The notes under the pieces were generated by a model. The model was not told where the DNA came from. It did no database searches and was given only the letters and a program-made list of their open reading frames with translations. Shown here in pieces: positions 35,651-46,700 of a stretch of 64,000 nt of DNA; position 1 is the first letter of the stretch; every line of letters starts with the position of its first letter. This stretch comes from Agaricus subrufescens. Its lineage: Eukaryota; Basidiomycota; Agaricomycetes; Agaricales; Agaricaceae. Made by a program: the position numbers and the translations under genes. The stretch spans positions 2,542,001-2,606,000 of the forward strand of contig CM057060.1 in assembly GCA_029945375.1 (NCBI GenBank), in the 5' to 3' direction.

Positions 35651-37209
35651 ATGGCCAGCTTCCATGACCTACCCATAGAAATTATCCTCCATATTATTAA
35701 TCCTGTGAGTTCGTTCTAGATAACACCATTTGTGACTGATGATCTTACGTCGTCTAGCCCGCTTCAATAAGCGTAACCGGGGACAGAACAAACACAACCT
35801 CCTTATGTAACCTTCGACTTGCCTCAAAGCAGTTTAATACCCTTATCTGTCCGATCCTCTTCGCAAACCTTCATCTTAACTTTGAGCCGTTGCGTTGTTT
35901 AAGATGTCTTGAAATTATCAAGGCTCTCGCCAATCGCTCTACTGACGTGTTCGACAACACGAAAAGGCTTCGTATTTCCACACGAGAGCTTTACTGGACT
36001 GAAGAACATCAAGCAAAAGGAATATCCGTCATCAAAAAAATCGTCGCTGATAAAATATATGATGCCATTTCGAACCTGAAAAATCTCATAAGCATCGAGT
36101 GAGTGCATTTTCGTTTATATGAGTCAACGCGTAAACATTGAATCTGGGATTAGATACCAGTACAGCCCTCGGCATGATCCAGAACAACTCGCCATTGGAG
36201 TAATCCGTGCCCTTGGCACACTTCCATCAATAGTCAGCTTCGAACACCTCCGCATCTTCTCAAATCCACCTTCCTCATTCACCCTGAGGCCCATCTCCGA
36301 CCTGACCAAGATTCGAATTCACTGGAGCTGTGATAACTCTAACATTTGTCTACCGGAGATCGCTTCCCTCCTGGCAAGATGCCCACGATTGACCGAGATG
36401 AACCTCCGCAGCGAAAACTATTCAACAGACGCCCAAGACACGTCATTACACGATATCTTTGCCGAAGTGAAGAGGTCGGGCGTCCTGTTGAAGCTGCGGA
36501 GGCTGGAACTTTCTGGAGTACTGGTCAACCCTACTGATTTCGAAACTTACACCCGACACTTCAAAGACCTTACCTTCCTCGGGATCATAAATAATCCTAG
36601 CTCGGGAGCAACCACAGCTTTCGGTGCTTTTTGCAACATTTTACAAAATGACCGCATATACCTGAAAGGCGTGGTGACAGATTTCTCCGAAGACCCTCTT
36701 CTCCTCTCTTATCTTTCCTCCTACTCAGGATTAACTGAGCTCTCTCTTGGTCTACAGGAGAACAAAGCAGACTCTACTGTTGTAACTCGAGTTTATACCC
36801 AAATCCTACCCCTACACCGTAGAACACTGGAACATATCGAACTCGGCTCTGTCAGATCCTTATCCTGGTGTCAGCCACCAACCCTAGAACAGGCCTATGG
36901 ACTGATTGAATGTCAGCAACTGAGAGTACTCAAAGTCCGCACAACTGTTGTCCCGGAACTGTTAGAGCGAAGCAATGAATCTTTATTGGTAAGTCCTTTT
37001 TCCATAGAAAACTTTCGACTTTCAGATCATCTGAATGTTTGCACACTTAGGGATATTGGTATGACATTGGGATGCAATTTCCGAATCTAACACTTCTACA
37101 TATTACGCCGAGGAATGTATCTTTTTTCAGTAAATCTTGGAATAATCGCAAGAAGTGGGTTGCGGAGAGGTATAGACAGGAAAGGGGGATGAAATTTAGA
37201 GTAGGCTAA
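35651..37209 (+). CDS. F-box/leucine-rich-like protein, copy A
   Basis: Probable substrate adaptor of an SCF ubiquitin ligase, from the F-box-like start MASFHDLPIEIILHIIN and long Leu-rich remainder. Four exons (35651-35704, 35758-36098, 36154-36988, 37051-37209) give 462 residues. The F-box is split by intron 1, as is common in mushroom F-box genes. The body has irregular Leu-rich segments such as LTEMNLRSENYSTDAQD and LTFLGIINNPSSG, not textbook LRRs. A frame that opens at 36,119 inside intron 2 is not the start. It pairs with copy B at about 90 percent protein identity by eye. The target is unknown. All exon joins keep frame, so the copy looks intact. Confidence 0.85.
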
Positions 37210-37404
37210 TATTGATTCTGGTTCATCTTTCAACTAGTCTATACCCCGGCGCGGTTGTTCTTAATTATATTCAAGTGAATAGTTTTTCTGAGTACTATTA
37301 AATAAGCCGGACGAGGCGAGGCTACGCCTGACGGCACAGCAGCGAAATTCTGAATACTAAGACGCAGACACAAACAGGTCCTATGTAAAAACAGAATTTC
37401 TGTT
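37210..37404. other. 3' region of F-box copy A
   Basis: Noncoding 3' flank of F-box copy A, matched by 40,043-40,233 in unit B. Confidence 0.5.
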
Positions 37405-37748
37405 TTACTTGGTCTTTCCACCTGCCTTCCTCCTTATCTCAGGATCCAAAGGGAAGCGCTGTTCCTCAGGCCCGACAGAATATAACCTCTTCCAAATAGG
37501 TTCCAAGTGTTTCGGCGTCTTCCATGCGAGCTCATCGTTTCTCAGCCATAGACCAATCAAGTGTCGACTATAATTCAGGGATTAAGATATGTCAATTATA
37601 TGCCCAAGCGGTGTTCAATTGAACTCACGTGTGTTCTGCACTATCTCGGAACGCATCTCTAGCATGAAGAAGCCCCATGCTATTTATATATTGAATATCA
37701 CCCTTTTGGAAGTTCAGGCCAAGAAAATATTTCTCTGCTGTGTAATGA
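37405..37748 (-). pseudogene. 5'-truncated TfdA/TauD-like dioxygenase fragment
   Basis: This copy contains only the end of exon 4 and the last exon of the dioxygenase gene at 40,234-41,645. Matching segments include NFQKGDIQYINSMGLLHARD and the end RRKAGGKTK-like, with the stop at 37405-37407. It is cut at 37,748 inside exon 4, exactly at the repeat junction, so it lacks the first three exons and the HxD iron ligands. The remaining frame has no stop or frameshift, which points to a young duplication. It cannot encode an active enzyme. Confidence 0.85.
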
Positions 37749-38479
37749 TGTTCTGTTTCCGCTTATCTCACATCCCATATGGTTTAACCAGCTCCCTCTA
37801 ACCAGGAGCCTTGCAAAATAGCCTACCAGGATATATACCTTTTTACCTGCTGAAATTGCCTTTTGATTTTCCCGAGTGAGTCCGACATTGCTTGCTAGAT
37901 CAATTCATTTTGATAATGGTACCTGGCAAGTCAATCCACCTCTGTTACTTGGCTTGTCTCGAAGCAATTGTCCACTCAAACATCCTTTCCAATTTTGGTA
38001 ACTTTTGGGATTTGGAAGCGGAGAATTTCTTGCTATCAAGTTAGACATACAAGCCATCCACACTCCAACCACACTCTCGTCCTTCGAGTGCCTTGAAGAT
38101 TATTGCTTTGGTGTGCATCTACTCACGATGCTGCATACATTGCGATGCCTCTGAATGTTGTGGCTCGCTCCATACTCCTGCAGTCGGGGGGTTGGATAAC
38201 CTTGTTACCCCAGCTAGAAAGCTCATATCGCACTTTTTGGATAGCTTACCGCTTTGCTTAACTCAAACGGTATATTGTTAAAGCATACCCTGGGATAGAG
38301 GGAAATGATTTGGCTATAATAGCGGTTTCTATTTTTGAAGGGGATCAGCTAAAAGCTCATTTAGCCAGTGGTAAGTCCCACAGGCTGTTCCCGAGGAACA
38401 ATCGGCAGAAAGTTCAGATTTATACCACACCGCCACCCTATCACGGTTCCTCTACAACATCTTCCTTCAATCACCTAGC
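37749..38479. other. Promoter region of F-box copy B
   Basis: Start of repeat unit B, matched by 35,002-35,650 of unit A. It differs by an extra segment of about 75 bases close to 38,238-38,315, which lies some 165 bases before the start codon and could alter expression of copy B relative to A. Confidence 0.6.
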
Positions 38480-40042
38480 ATGGCCAGCTTCCATGACCTA
38501 CCCATAGAAATTATCCTCCATATCATTAATTTTGTGAGTTCGTTCTAGATAACACCATTTGTGACTGATGATCTTACGTCGTCTAGTCCGCTTCAATAGG
38601 CGTAACCGGGGGCAGAACAAACACAACCTCCTTATGTAACCTTCGACTTGCCTCAAAGCAGTTCAATGCCCTTATCTGTCCTATCCTCTTCGCAAACCTT
38701 CGTCTTAACTTTGAGCCGTCGTGTTGTTCAAGATATCTTGAGATTATTGAAGCACTCGCCAATCGCTCTACTGACGTGTTCGACAACACGAAAAGGCTTC
38801 GTATTTCCACACGAGAGCTTTACTGGACTGAAGAACATCAAAGAAAAGGAATATCCGTCATCAAAAAAATCGTCGCTGCTAAAATATATGATGCCATTTC
38901 GAACCTGAAAAATCTCATAAGCATCGAGTGAGTGCATTTTCGTTTATATGAGTCAACGCGTAAACATTGAATCCGGGATTAGATACCAGTACAGCCCTCA
39001 GCATGATCCAGAACAACTCGCCATTGGAGTAATCCGTGCCCTTGGCACACTTCCATCAATAGAAAGCTTCGAACACCTCCGCATCTTCTCAAATCCACCT
39101 TCCTCATTCACCCTGAGGCCCATCTCCGACCTGACCAAGATTCGAATTCACTGGAGCTGGGATAACTCTAACATTTGTCTACCGGAGATCGCTTCCCTCC
39201 TGGCAAGATGCCCACGAGTAACCGAGATGAACCTCCGCAGCGAAAGCTATTCAACAGATGCCCAAGACACGTCATTACACGATATCTTTGCCGAAGTGAA
39301 GAGGTCGGGCACCCTGTTGAAACTGGAGAGGCTGGAACTTTCTGGAGTGGTAGTCAACCCTACTGATTTCGAAGCTTACATCGGACACTTCAAAGACCTT
39401 ACCTTTCTTGGAATTACAAACAATCCTAGCTCGAGCGCATCTACAGCTTTCGGTACTTCTTGCAACATTTTGCAAAAACACAACGACGTATACCTGAAAG
39501 GCGTGGCGACTGATCTCTCCGGAGACCCTCTTCTTCTCTCTTACCTCTCCTCCTACTCAGGATTGAACAAGCTTTGCTTTGGTCTACAGGACAATAAAGA
39601 AGATTCTGCTGTTGTAAACCGAATTTATACCCAAATATTACCCCTACACCGCAGAACACTGGAACACGTCGAACTCGGCTCTGTTAGATCCTCATCCTGG
39701 TGTCAGCTACCAACCCCAGAACAAATATCCGGACTGGTTGAATGTCAGCAACTGAGAGTACTCAAAGTCCGCACAATTGCTGTCCCGGGACGGTTAATGC
39801 AAAACGACGGATCTATTTTCGTAAGTTTTTTTTTCTATAGAAAGCTTCCGACTTTCGAATCATCTGTATCTTTACACACTTAGGAAGCTTGGTATGACAT
39901 TGGTTTGCAATTACCAAATCTAACACTCCTACACATTACACCGAGGAATGTATTTTTATTCGATAGACTTTGGAATGCTGTCAAGGAGATGGTTGCGGTG
40001 AGGTATAGAAAGGAAAGGGGAATGGAATTTCGAGTAGACTAA
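38480..40042 (+). CDS. F-box/leucine-rich-like protein, copy B
   Basis: Second copy, 463 residues from exons 38480-38533, 38587-38927, 38983-39820 and 39884-40042. Exons 1, 2 and 4 have the same lengths as in copy A; exon 3 is 3 bases longer (QKHNDV against QNDRI). The F-box start is MASFHDLPIEIILHIINFVS-like through the splice. Differences from A cluster in the C-terminal half, for example NKLCFGLQDNKEDSAVV against TELSLGLQENKADSTVV, and the part after exon 3. That is the part expected to bind substrate, so the copies may be diverging in target. No disabling change is seen. Confidence 0.85.
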
Positions 40043-40233
40043 TATTGATTTTCGATCTAGTCCGTCTTTCAGCTAGTATATACCCCTGTGCGGTGGTTCT
40101 TAATTATATTCAAGTGGATAGTTTTTGTGAGTACTATTAGATAAGACGGGCAACACCTGACGAGACAGCGGCGAAATTTTGAACACTAAGACGCAGACAC
40201 AAACGAGTCCTACGTAAAAACAGAATTTCTGTT

Positions 40234-41645
40234 TTACTTTGTCTTTCCACCTGCCTTCCTCCTTATCTCAGGATCCAAAGGGAAGCGCTGTTCTTCAGGC
40301 CCGACAGAATATAACCTCTTCCAAATAGGTTCCAAATGTTTCGGTGTCTTCCATGCGAGCTCGTCGTTTCTCAACCATAGTCGAATCAAGTGTCGACTAT
40401 AATCCAGGGATCAAGATATGTCAATTATATGCACAGGCGGTGTCCAATTGAACTCACGTGTGTTCTGCGCTATCTCGGAACGCATCCCTAGCATGAAGAA
40501 GCCCCATGCTATTTATATATTGAATATCGCCCTTTTGGAAATTCAAGCCGAGAGAATATTTCTCTGCCGTGTAATGAAGCGCATCGAGGGCTTCAGCTTG
40601 CGCCTCAGAGATGGGGGGAATATGGGGGCTCCGTTTTTGTTCTCCATACCCAGTGAAGTGACGACGCGAATACTGGATGACAATGTGGCCATCGTCATTA
40701 TAGAGTAGAGGTCTCTTGGTATATCCAGGGTCTCCACCAAAGCTGCAAAGAGATAGACATCAGCGAACAGTTTCTTACATTCCGACGACCACAATAACAA
40801 ACCTATCTAAAGGCCATTCTTCAGCGAGTGTATGAATAAGATCGGGACGTGTTGCGGCTAGTTCATTATAAACTCTCGGTCCGCTGCTGATCCTCGAAGT
40901 CCCGCCCTCTGCCGCATTGTCCAAGGCGAACAATGCGATCAAGTCACCGACATCCGTATGAAAGACCTGTTTGTCTGTCGTGTATGCCGAATTTCCAATA
41001 CCGCCTTGCTCGTGTGCGTGACTGACTGTTAAGTCTTTGATGTGAGCGAGAACAGCACCGGTCCCATCTTGTTTTCCTCGAGCTGACCCTACGTGCGACG
41101 AGACACCTGGCATTGGCAGATGAATTAATTCTTGGAGGATTATCTTAGAGGAGAAGATATACCGGCATAGATGATAGCGAGTTGAGCAAGCGTGTAGTCA
41201 TCGACAGGGATAGTCCTGAGAACGAAGAAACCTCGACCAGAGTAAAGCTCCTTTGCTAGGCCATACAAGATAGGCCCCAGCTTCGGAAGCGGGAAGGTTT
41301 CGCGGTTGATATAACCCATAGGCTTTCCCAAACCTAGGCGAGACGACAAGTTCAGAAACGGAAACAACAGTCGTTGTGAACAGTTTTACCCTCGAAATAT
41401 TTCAGAGCATCATTGATCTCTTGTAGTTCGTTATCACTGAGTTTGTAGACCCATTGATCCTCGTTCGTCCAGTCTTTGCCTTCCCAGACGATCGGACCCT
41501 CGACCTTGTCAGGAAAACCGGAAGGTAACTTGGCTTTCAATAAATCCGGATTCAGTTGAAGGCGGCGTGATGTGCGTTCCTTGTATTTGACCAAGTCAGG
41601 ATGATATTGGATGTCCGGTTGAGACGCTAGTACGGCCACAGGCAT
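40234..41645 (-). CDS. TfdA/TauD-like Fe(II)/2OG dioxygenase 1
   Basis: Member of the taurine/clavaminate-type dioxygenase family. Five exons (41645-41390, 41333-41163, 41106-40803, 40742-40458, 40396-40234) give 392 residues. The iron ligands are H and D of VFHTDVGD and the distal H of GLLHARDAFRD; the Arg two residues on is typical for 2-oxoglutarate binding. Other landmarks are GPIVWEGKDW, SGRGFFVLRTIP, SHAHEQGG and RHLIRLWLRNDELAW. No signal peptide is present, so it should be cytosolic. Natural substrates of the fungal branch are mostly unknown. Its 3' end, together with the F-box gene, was copied to make the truncated piece at 37,405-37,748. Confidence 0.9.
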
Positions 41646-43905
41646 TGGAGTTGTTGGTTTTTAATCGGAGAAGAACTAAGTTGGAGGGAGGGTAGGAATG
41701 AAATCAGCCCGTACAGTCCAGATATATGTGAAGGCAGCTATGAAAGGAATTTGTCAAGAAAAAGCAACATTGATACGCGATAGGAGACCCAATCACCTTC
41801 TTGCGTATATTGTTAGCACACGCATACACACACATCCGTGTAATAGGGGAAATTATCCGCACCATTCCTCATAGTCATACTTATTACTCACATCAGTTGT
41901 TCTTGGCGTCGTACCGAAGAGGATGGACCTTAACGCCGACGCCCGGGGTAAAAAAGATCAAACATATACCCATGGTACAGATTCCCACTTTGAACCGGCG
42001 CGACGTTCGCGGATGCATCCGTGATAACACTAAACGGCTGAAAACGCCACTTGCATTCAGTGCTGCTTGCGGACCGATGACGGCCACGAGGGTCTGGGCG
42101 GCTTAGTGGGGAAGAAAATTCACTCGTTTAGCCTGTTAAAAATTAGCAGTTTGGAACCATTTACTCAAGTGACCGGAGTTTTGAAAAGAGCAGCTGCATT
42201 TTATGGTCATGTGGGGGAAGGTGGGAAAGAGAATTCGAACGCTGGTTTTTACCATCAGCTTCACACATCACGGCAGCGATAAATGTCAAAACTATAATAA
42301 TTGCGTTGTGGCCTCTTCGTACATAGATCCACTGAACTTGGGCTTCATGAGAGAGTTGTAGGATCGTCCATAAACAACACCTATCAGACGACTCGGTGGC
42401 TCTCATACGCTTGGTTCACATGCAAGGGAGCTGTGAGATTTTTCCTTCTCCTGGGAGATTTTTCACGGCTTCATCAAGCGCTGTGCGTTGCGCCGTGCCG
42501 TTAAAATGCGTGAGAGCTCAGACGTCATTAGTGTGCCGGCCAGAACACCGGCCTCTAAATGGACGCCAGGTACTATGGGTCTAGTCCTCAGCATCTTCAT
42601 AAATATAAATAGATTAATAGATAAGTAGTAGACGATGGTTAACGAAGGCAACCAGCTACATTGTAGAGAGGTATGAGTCAATGTCCTGAGCCCACATTAC
42701 GGGTACCCTTGCTCTTCTTTACATGTTTACAGGGTCGAAGAAAATCGGATCAGGAACATAAAGATTCTGATTCTATCCCCTACGAGGACATTATCGGCAC
42801 CGTTTTGATGAATGCTGCACAGATCGCGATTAATAGGGCTTAAAACTAAACCCATTTTGCCAAGACATTGTCGCAGCTTGTTGAGGCTCTTTCCCGCGTC
42901 CTCCTTGACGGTCTGTGGGATTTGGGGTGAAAGCTGCTTTTATGTTTCAATAGTGTTCGATGATTTACGTGGAGCAAGTGGATTCGCACAACGTGGTGGG
43001 TACTACTTAGGAGCCGAAGGTTGGTCTTGAGACGAGGCAGATGATATTTTGTTCGATAAATTGACTGAGCAAGTGCTCTACATTAAGATGACTATCTTTA
43101 CCATTTTTCTGGTCGCTTGTGTGGACATTCTCCCGGATAATGGATAGACCTAAGATTGTTTTTCTCTCACATTTCTCCACAAAGTGACGTTCGTGCTTTC
43201 ATCCAATGCCCCAGATAGTGGGTTGCCAACCGTTGTGCTGGTTGTTCTTCTACATCAGAACCGAAAGAAAATTTCACATTCGTCACTTTGGGTGATAATG
43301 CATAAATTCTTAGTCGTCCACGAGTAATATGAACGTTTCATCAACGGTCCATCAACCGCGCTCAAAAATTCATCAGCCGCTCCCGAATGGCGCAACGCTG
43401 CCTTCACGACATTGGCTCGACGACAGAATGACGTTAGAGTCGTAGCCTGTGACTGTGGGACGGTCATTATGTAGTGGGTGTGGGAGAGAGACGAGCTTAC
43501 CGGGCGTGTGTAGCGCTGAGCCTTTTATAGCCTGCGGCTATCTCAGTCGTAACTCCCACTTCTGAGAACCAAAGCGTTTAAACTCCATTTTGACTATTGA
43601 AAATTAGGCGCAGATTCATCTGTACTATGAATTGAATTGGAGGGTCTAAATTCCCCGAGTCTCTGGGATGACTTCGGTGGCGTGGTATGGTCATACCGTC
43701 AAATTCGGATATCCAAGCTTTCATCCTTAGCTTATCTTAACACTATCCACGATATCGAAAGCAGCATATATCCTATCTGCGCGCCGGTGATAACAGTCCG
43801 TTTGACATTGTCACGCGGTGTTTCATGAGAATACAGATTTTTAGGGCCGAATCATATTATCAGTTATATTCGATGTAAAACTAATGATCAGGAACATATT
43901 CGGGC
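41646..43905. other. Long intergenic region between the two dioxygenase genes
   Basis: About 2.2 kb with no strongly supported gene. It holds the promoter of dioxygenase 1. One small TATA-preceded frame (43,255-43,467, minus) is listed separately. The rest shows no recognised RNA, repeat or transposon feature. Confidence 0.5.
43255..43467 (-). CDS. Possible small gene, 70 residues, unknown
   Basis: A single frame starting MTVPQSQATTLTSFCRRANV is preceded 55 bases upstream by a good TATA box (TATAAAAG, 43,522-43,529, minus strand). No family is recognised, there is no signal peptide, and no intron is needed. Its support is only the promoter spacing, so it may be spurious. Confidence 0.3.
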   Translation of the reverse strand: MTVPQSQATTLTSFCRRANVVKAALRHSGAADEFLSAVDGPLMKRSYYSWTTKNLCIITQSDECEIFFRF

Positions 43906-45350
43906 TCAATTAGCTAATGCCGGATTGGGAGGTAATGGAACAGGGTTGTTGTCCTTCTTCCTCACTTCAGGATCCAGAGGGAAGCGTTGCTGTTCCGGGC
44001 CGACTGAATACAATTTTCTCCAGTTGGGTTGTAAAGGTGCGGGCGTTTTCCATGCTAGCTCGTCGTTGCGAAGCCAAAGGCGTATCAGGTGTCGACTATT
44101 GGAACAAAGCTCCGGTAAGCGTCATGATAGTAGTGATTTTTTTCCAATAAAATCGCTTCACTTACGTTTTCTCAGGGCTGTCTCGGAAAGCATCCCTTGC
44201 GTGCAGCAGCCCAATGCTATTGATATACTGGATATCTCCCTTCTGGAAGTTGAGTTCGAGAGAGAACTTCTCTGCCACAAACTGTAAAGTATCCAGGGCT
44301 TCAGCCTGAGCTTCCGTGATTGCAGGAATGTGAGGGGAGCGTGCTTGCTCTCCGTATCCAGTTAACAGACGTCTTGTATACTGGATAATAACATGTCCGT
44401 CTTCCCAGTAGAGCAAGGGCTTGAAAGTAAATCCCGGTTTCCCACCAAAACTGCGCACGAGTAAGATTAGGGATGTATCGGAGACGGAACGGTCAAATAT
44501 ACCTGTCAAGCGGCCAGGGGTCAGCGAGCACTTTGATCAGATCAGGGCGTGTGGCAGCTATCTCATTGTAGACGCGTGGTCCGCTGCAGAGTCGTGAGGT
44601 TCCACCCTCTTCGGAGGTAGAGAGGCAGATTAATGCGATGAGATCTCCGACATCAGTGTGAAAGACTTGTTTGTCGGTAGTATAAGCTGTATTGTTCTTA
44701 TGCCCTTTCTCGTGAGCATGAGAGATACTAAGATCTTTGATGTGAGCAATCACGGCTCCTGTAATGTCCTGCTTTCCGCGAGCGGAACCAACATAGGCGG
44801 AAATACCTAACCGAGATGTCAGAAGTTTACCGTGGTGAATTTGTGTAAAACCCACCGGTATAGATGATAGCGATTTCCTCTCGGGTATATTTCTCAACGG
44901 GAATCGTTCGCAGAACAAAGAAACCTCTTCCGGAATACAACTCGTTAGCGAGCCCAAGCAAGACATCACTAAGAGTAGGAAGAGGGAATGTTTCACGACT
45001 GATATATCCCAAAGGTTTGTTCAGGCCTGTTCAAGAAGACGAATGAGATTGTGTTGAACAAATCTTGTAAAGGAAATGTTACTTTTGAAATGCTTGAGAC
45101 CGTCGTCGATCTCTTGCAATTGTGAGTCAGTGAGCTTGACAACCCACTGGTCTTCGGAGGTATAGTCTTTCCCCTCCCAAACAATAGGGCCGTCGACCTG
45201 AGCGGGAAAACCTTCAGGTAGAGGCTGGGACGGTAGAGTAGGATTCTCGGCGAGACGACGGGCAGAACGAGCCCTCCATTTCGCTTCGTCAGGATGATAA
45301 GAGATATCGGGTTGTGCCTCAGCAGAGGTGGGGACTTGGGGAAGTGTCAT
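43906..45350 (-). CDS. TfdA/TauD-like Fe(II)/2OG dioxygenase 2
   Basis: Paralog of the gene at 40,234. Five exons (45350-45083, 45026-44856, 44806-44503, 44450-44166, 44095-43906) give 405 residues. Exons 2, 3 and 4 are 171, 304 and 285 bases in both paralogs; only the first and last differ. Iron ligands are again VFHTDVGD and GLLHARDAFRD. It differs by a longer start (MTLPQVPTSAEAQPDISYHP) and a tail that continues past PLDPEV into a Pro/Asn-rich end (PVPLPPNPALAN) where copy 1 has a basic end. Divergence is far greater than between the F-box copies, so this pair is older. Substrate unknown. Confidence 0.9.
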
Positions 45351-45866
45351 TCTTGTGAGATTTTGGTTGTTGGACTAGGTTGAGGGCCTCCACCCTCTCT
45401 TTAAGAGGAATTGCAATGGGAAAATAATTCCGCCATGCCGTACCGGTCCAGCGGCACAATCCTTATGGAAATGACAGGCGTAAGCTGTTATTTGCGAACT
45501 GGCTCCGTGGTCCAAATGACACGGAAGAGCTTCATTCATCCCCATGTTCCCATGTAAGTGAAAAACGTATACTCTTACAAGAAATCTGGTAAATTGGTCA
45601 ATCTCGATAACCGACAAGATCGCGTCAGAAGACTCACTAAATGTTAGTGTGGTATAAATATCTTTGGTCTTGATGGGTCAAACCAGGGGTAAGGTTGATT
45701 GGTTGTAAGAATAAAATGAAACGAAACTCGTGCCGGAAGTCCTTGGGAAAAGAACCTAGGTCGTAATCCACATAATCCTACTACACATCTGGGCAGCTGG
45801 GTCAAACAGGTCATGTGCAAACGTAGTCGGGTCTGACGAAGCAGCTGGTATTTGTTCCGGCTCAAG
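45351..45866. other. Intergenic region, dioxygenase 2 to POP7
   Basis: About 500 bases, holding the promoter of dioxygenase 2 and the 3' end of POP7. No further feature is seen. Confidence 0.5.
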
Positions 45867-46569
45867 TTAGATGGCCTCAGGGCCTTGTTCTGGCTCTTCG
45901 AAAACAAAAACTGCGGGTTTCTTGGGACCCTTTTCAGGGCGTGACCTGGACTTCTGGGTTTCGTTTCTGATTTGCTTTGTCTGAGGTTCTTTCTCAGAAA
46001 GACCATCGCCTATTCGAATGACCACATAAAGCGTTGACTTCGCCCTAGTCTGAAAGGTGATATCTTGATCCTCTTCGTCAGGGTGGACTTCGTCTTGAAC
46101 TTCAACAGTTCCCGTGGAAATGGAGGTATGAATATCATTCTTGGAGCATGGAAGGATGGGTGGGAGCGCGCAAGAAAGCTCCATAAGAAGGGGTATAGCG
46201 GCACCCATGGCGTGTAGGTGTAAAACTTTGTACCTATTATTACCATCAGCTCATATTGCAGGTGGTTAGAGAAGTAGAGTACCCATCAACGACCACCAAG
46301 TCCTTACATCGACGCAGATACGCGCCCAAGGAAGACTTGCGAGTCAGGCAGATGAAATTCTTCCCTTCATTATGGGCAGAGCGTGGGCCTGTAGCCGAGG
46401 CGGATGCAGCCACCACGGGGAACGGTCGTGGTGCAGTCAACTTGATGATTTTCTGAGCCGGTTTAGGAGGCTGAGGTTTGGATTTTGACTGAGCCACGTC
46501 TGCTGCTGGCGCAGGCGAAAACTTGACTCGCTTTCGCGGATTGTCTTCGTTGTCGACTTGTCTTTTCAT
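45867..46569 (-). CDS. POP7: RNase P/MRP subunit Pop7/Rpp20 (Alba fold)
   Basis: RNA-binding subunit of RNase P and RNase MRP, which process pre-tRNA and pre-rRNA in the nucleus. Two exons (46569-46283 and 46233-45867) give 217 residues. The Alba-like core crosses the splice: FICLTRKSSLGAYLRRCKDL, then VVVDGYKVLHLHAMGAAIPL, with the conserved Gly-Ala-Ala-Ile turn and LMELSCALPP. The N-terminus is basic with an NLS-like PRKRVKFSP. The tail after the core is long, charged and probably disordered (QTKQIRNETQKSRSRPEKGP), so the protein is larger than yeast Pop7. The start is the first ATG of the frame that matches; an upstream in-frame region has no ATG that fits. Confidence 0.82.
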
Positions 46570-46700
46570 AGCGAAGGAGAGATGGCCACCACAAGTACAA
46601 ACAACGAAAAAGCGAAATGATCTGATCAAGGTTGCAATCTTCGCAATCTTTTCCTCTGTCCGTCGTCCAGCCGGACAGTCGCCTATCTCCTTCGCCCATC
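46570..46700. promoter_or_regulatory. Shared divergent promoter, POP7 / SUP45
   Basis: 131 bases lie between the divergent start codons of the RNase P subunit and eRF1. No TATA box is obvious. Confidence 0.55.

Larger units (their letters stand above)
35002..40577. repeat. Tandem direct duplication, two units of about 2.7-2.8 kb
   Basis: Unit A is 35,002-37,748 and unit B 37,749-40,577. Both start TGTT(T/C)TGTTTCCGC and run through the F-box promoter, the whole F-box gene and the 3' part of a dioxygenase gene on the minus strand. By eye identity is about 90 percent or more, coding and noncoding alike. Unit B has about 75 extra bases near 38,238-38,315, and unit A a 7-base duplication near 35,390. 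The join lies at 37,748/37,749. Confidence 0.9.

Noticed and set aside
36119..37090. F-box downstream frame starting MSQRVNIE as a separate gene
   Set aside because: Its first codons lie in intron 2; splicing at 36098/36154 joins it to the F-box exons in frame. The same holds for copy B at 38,948.
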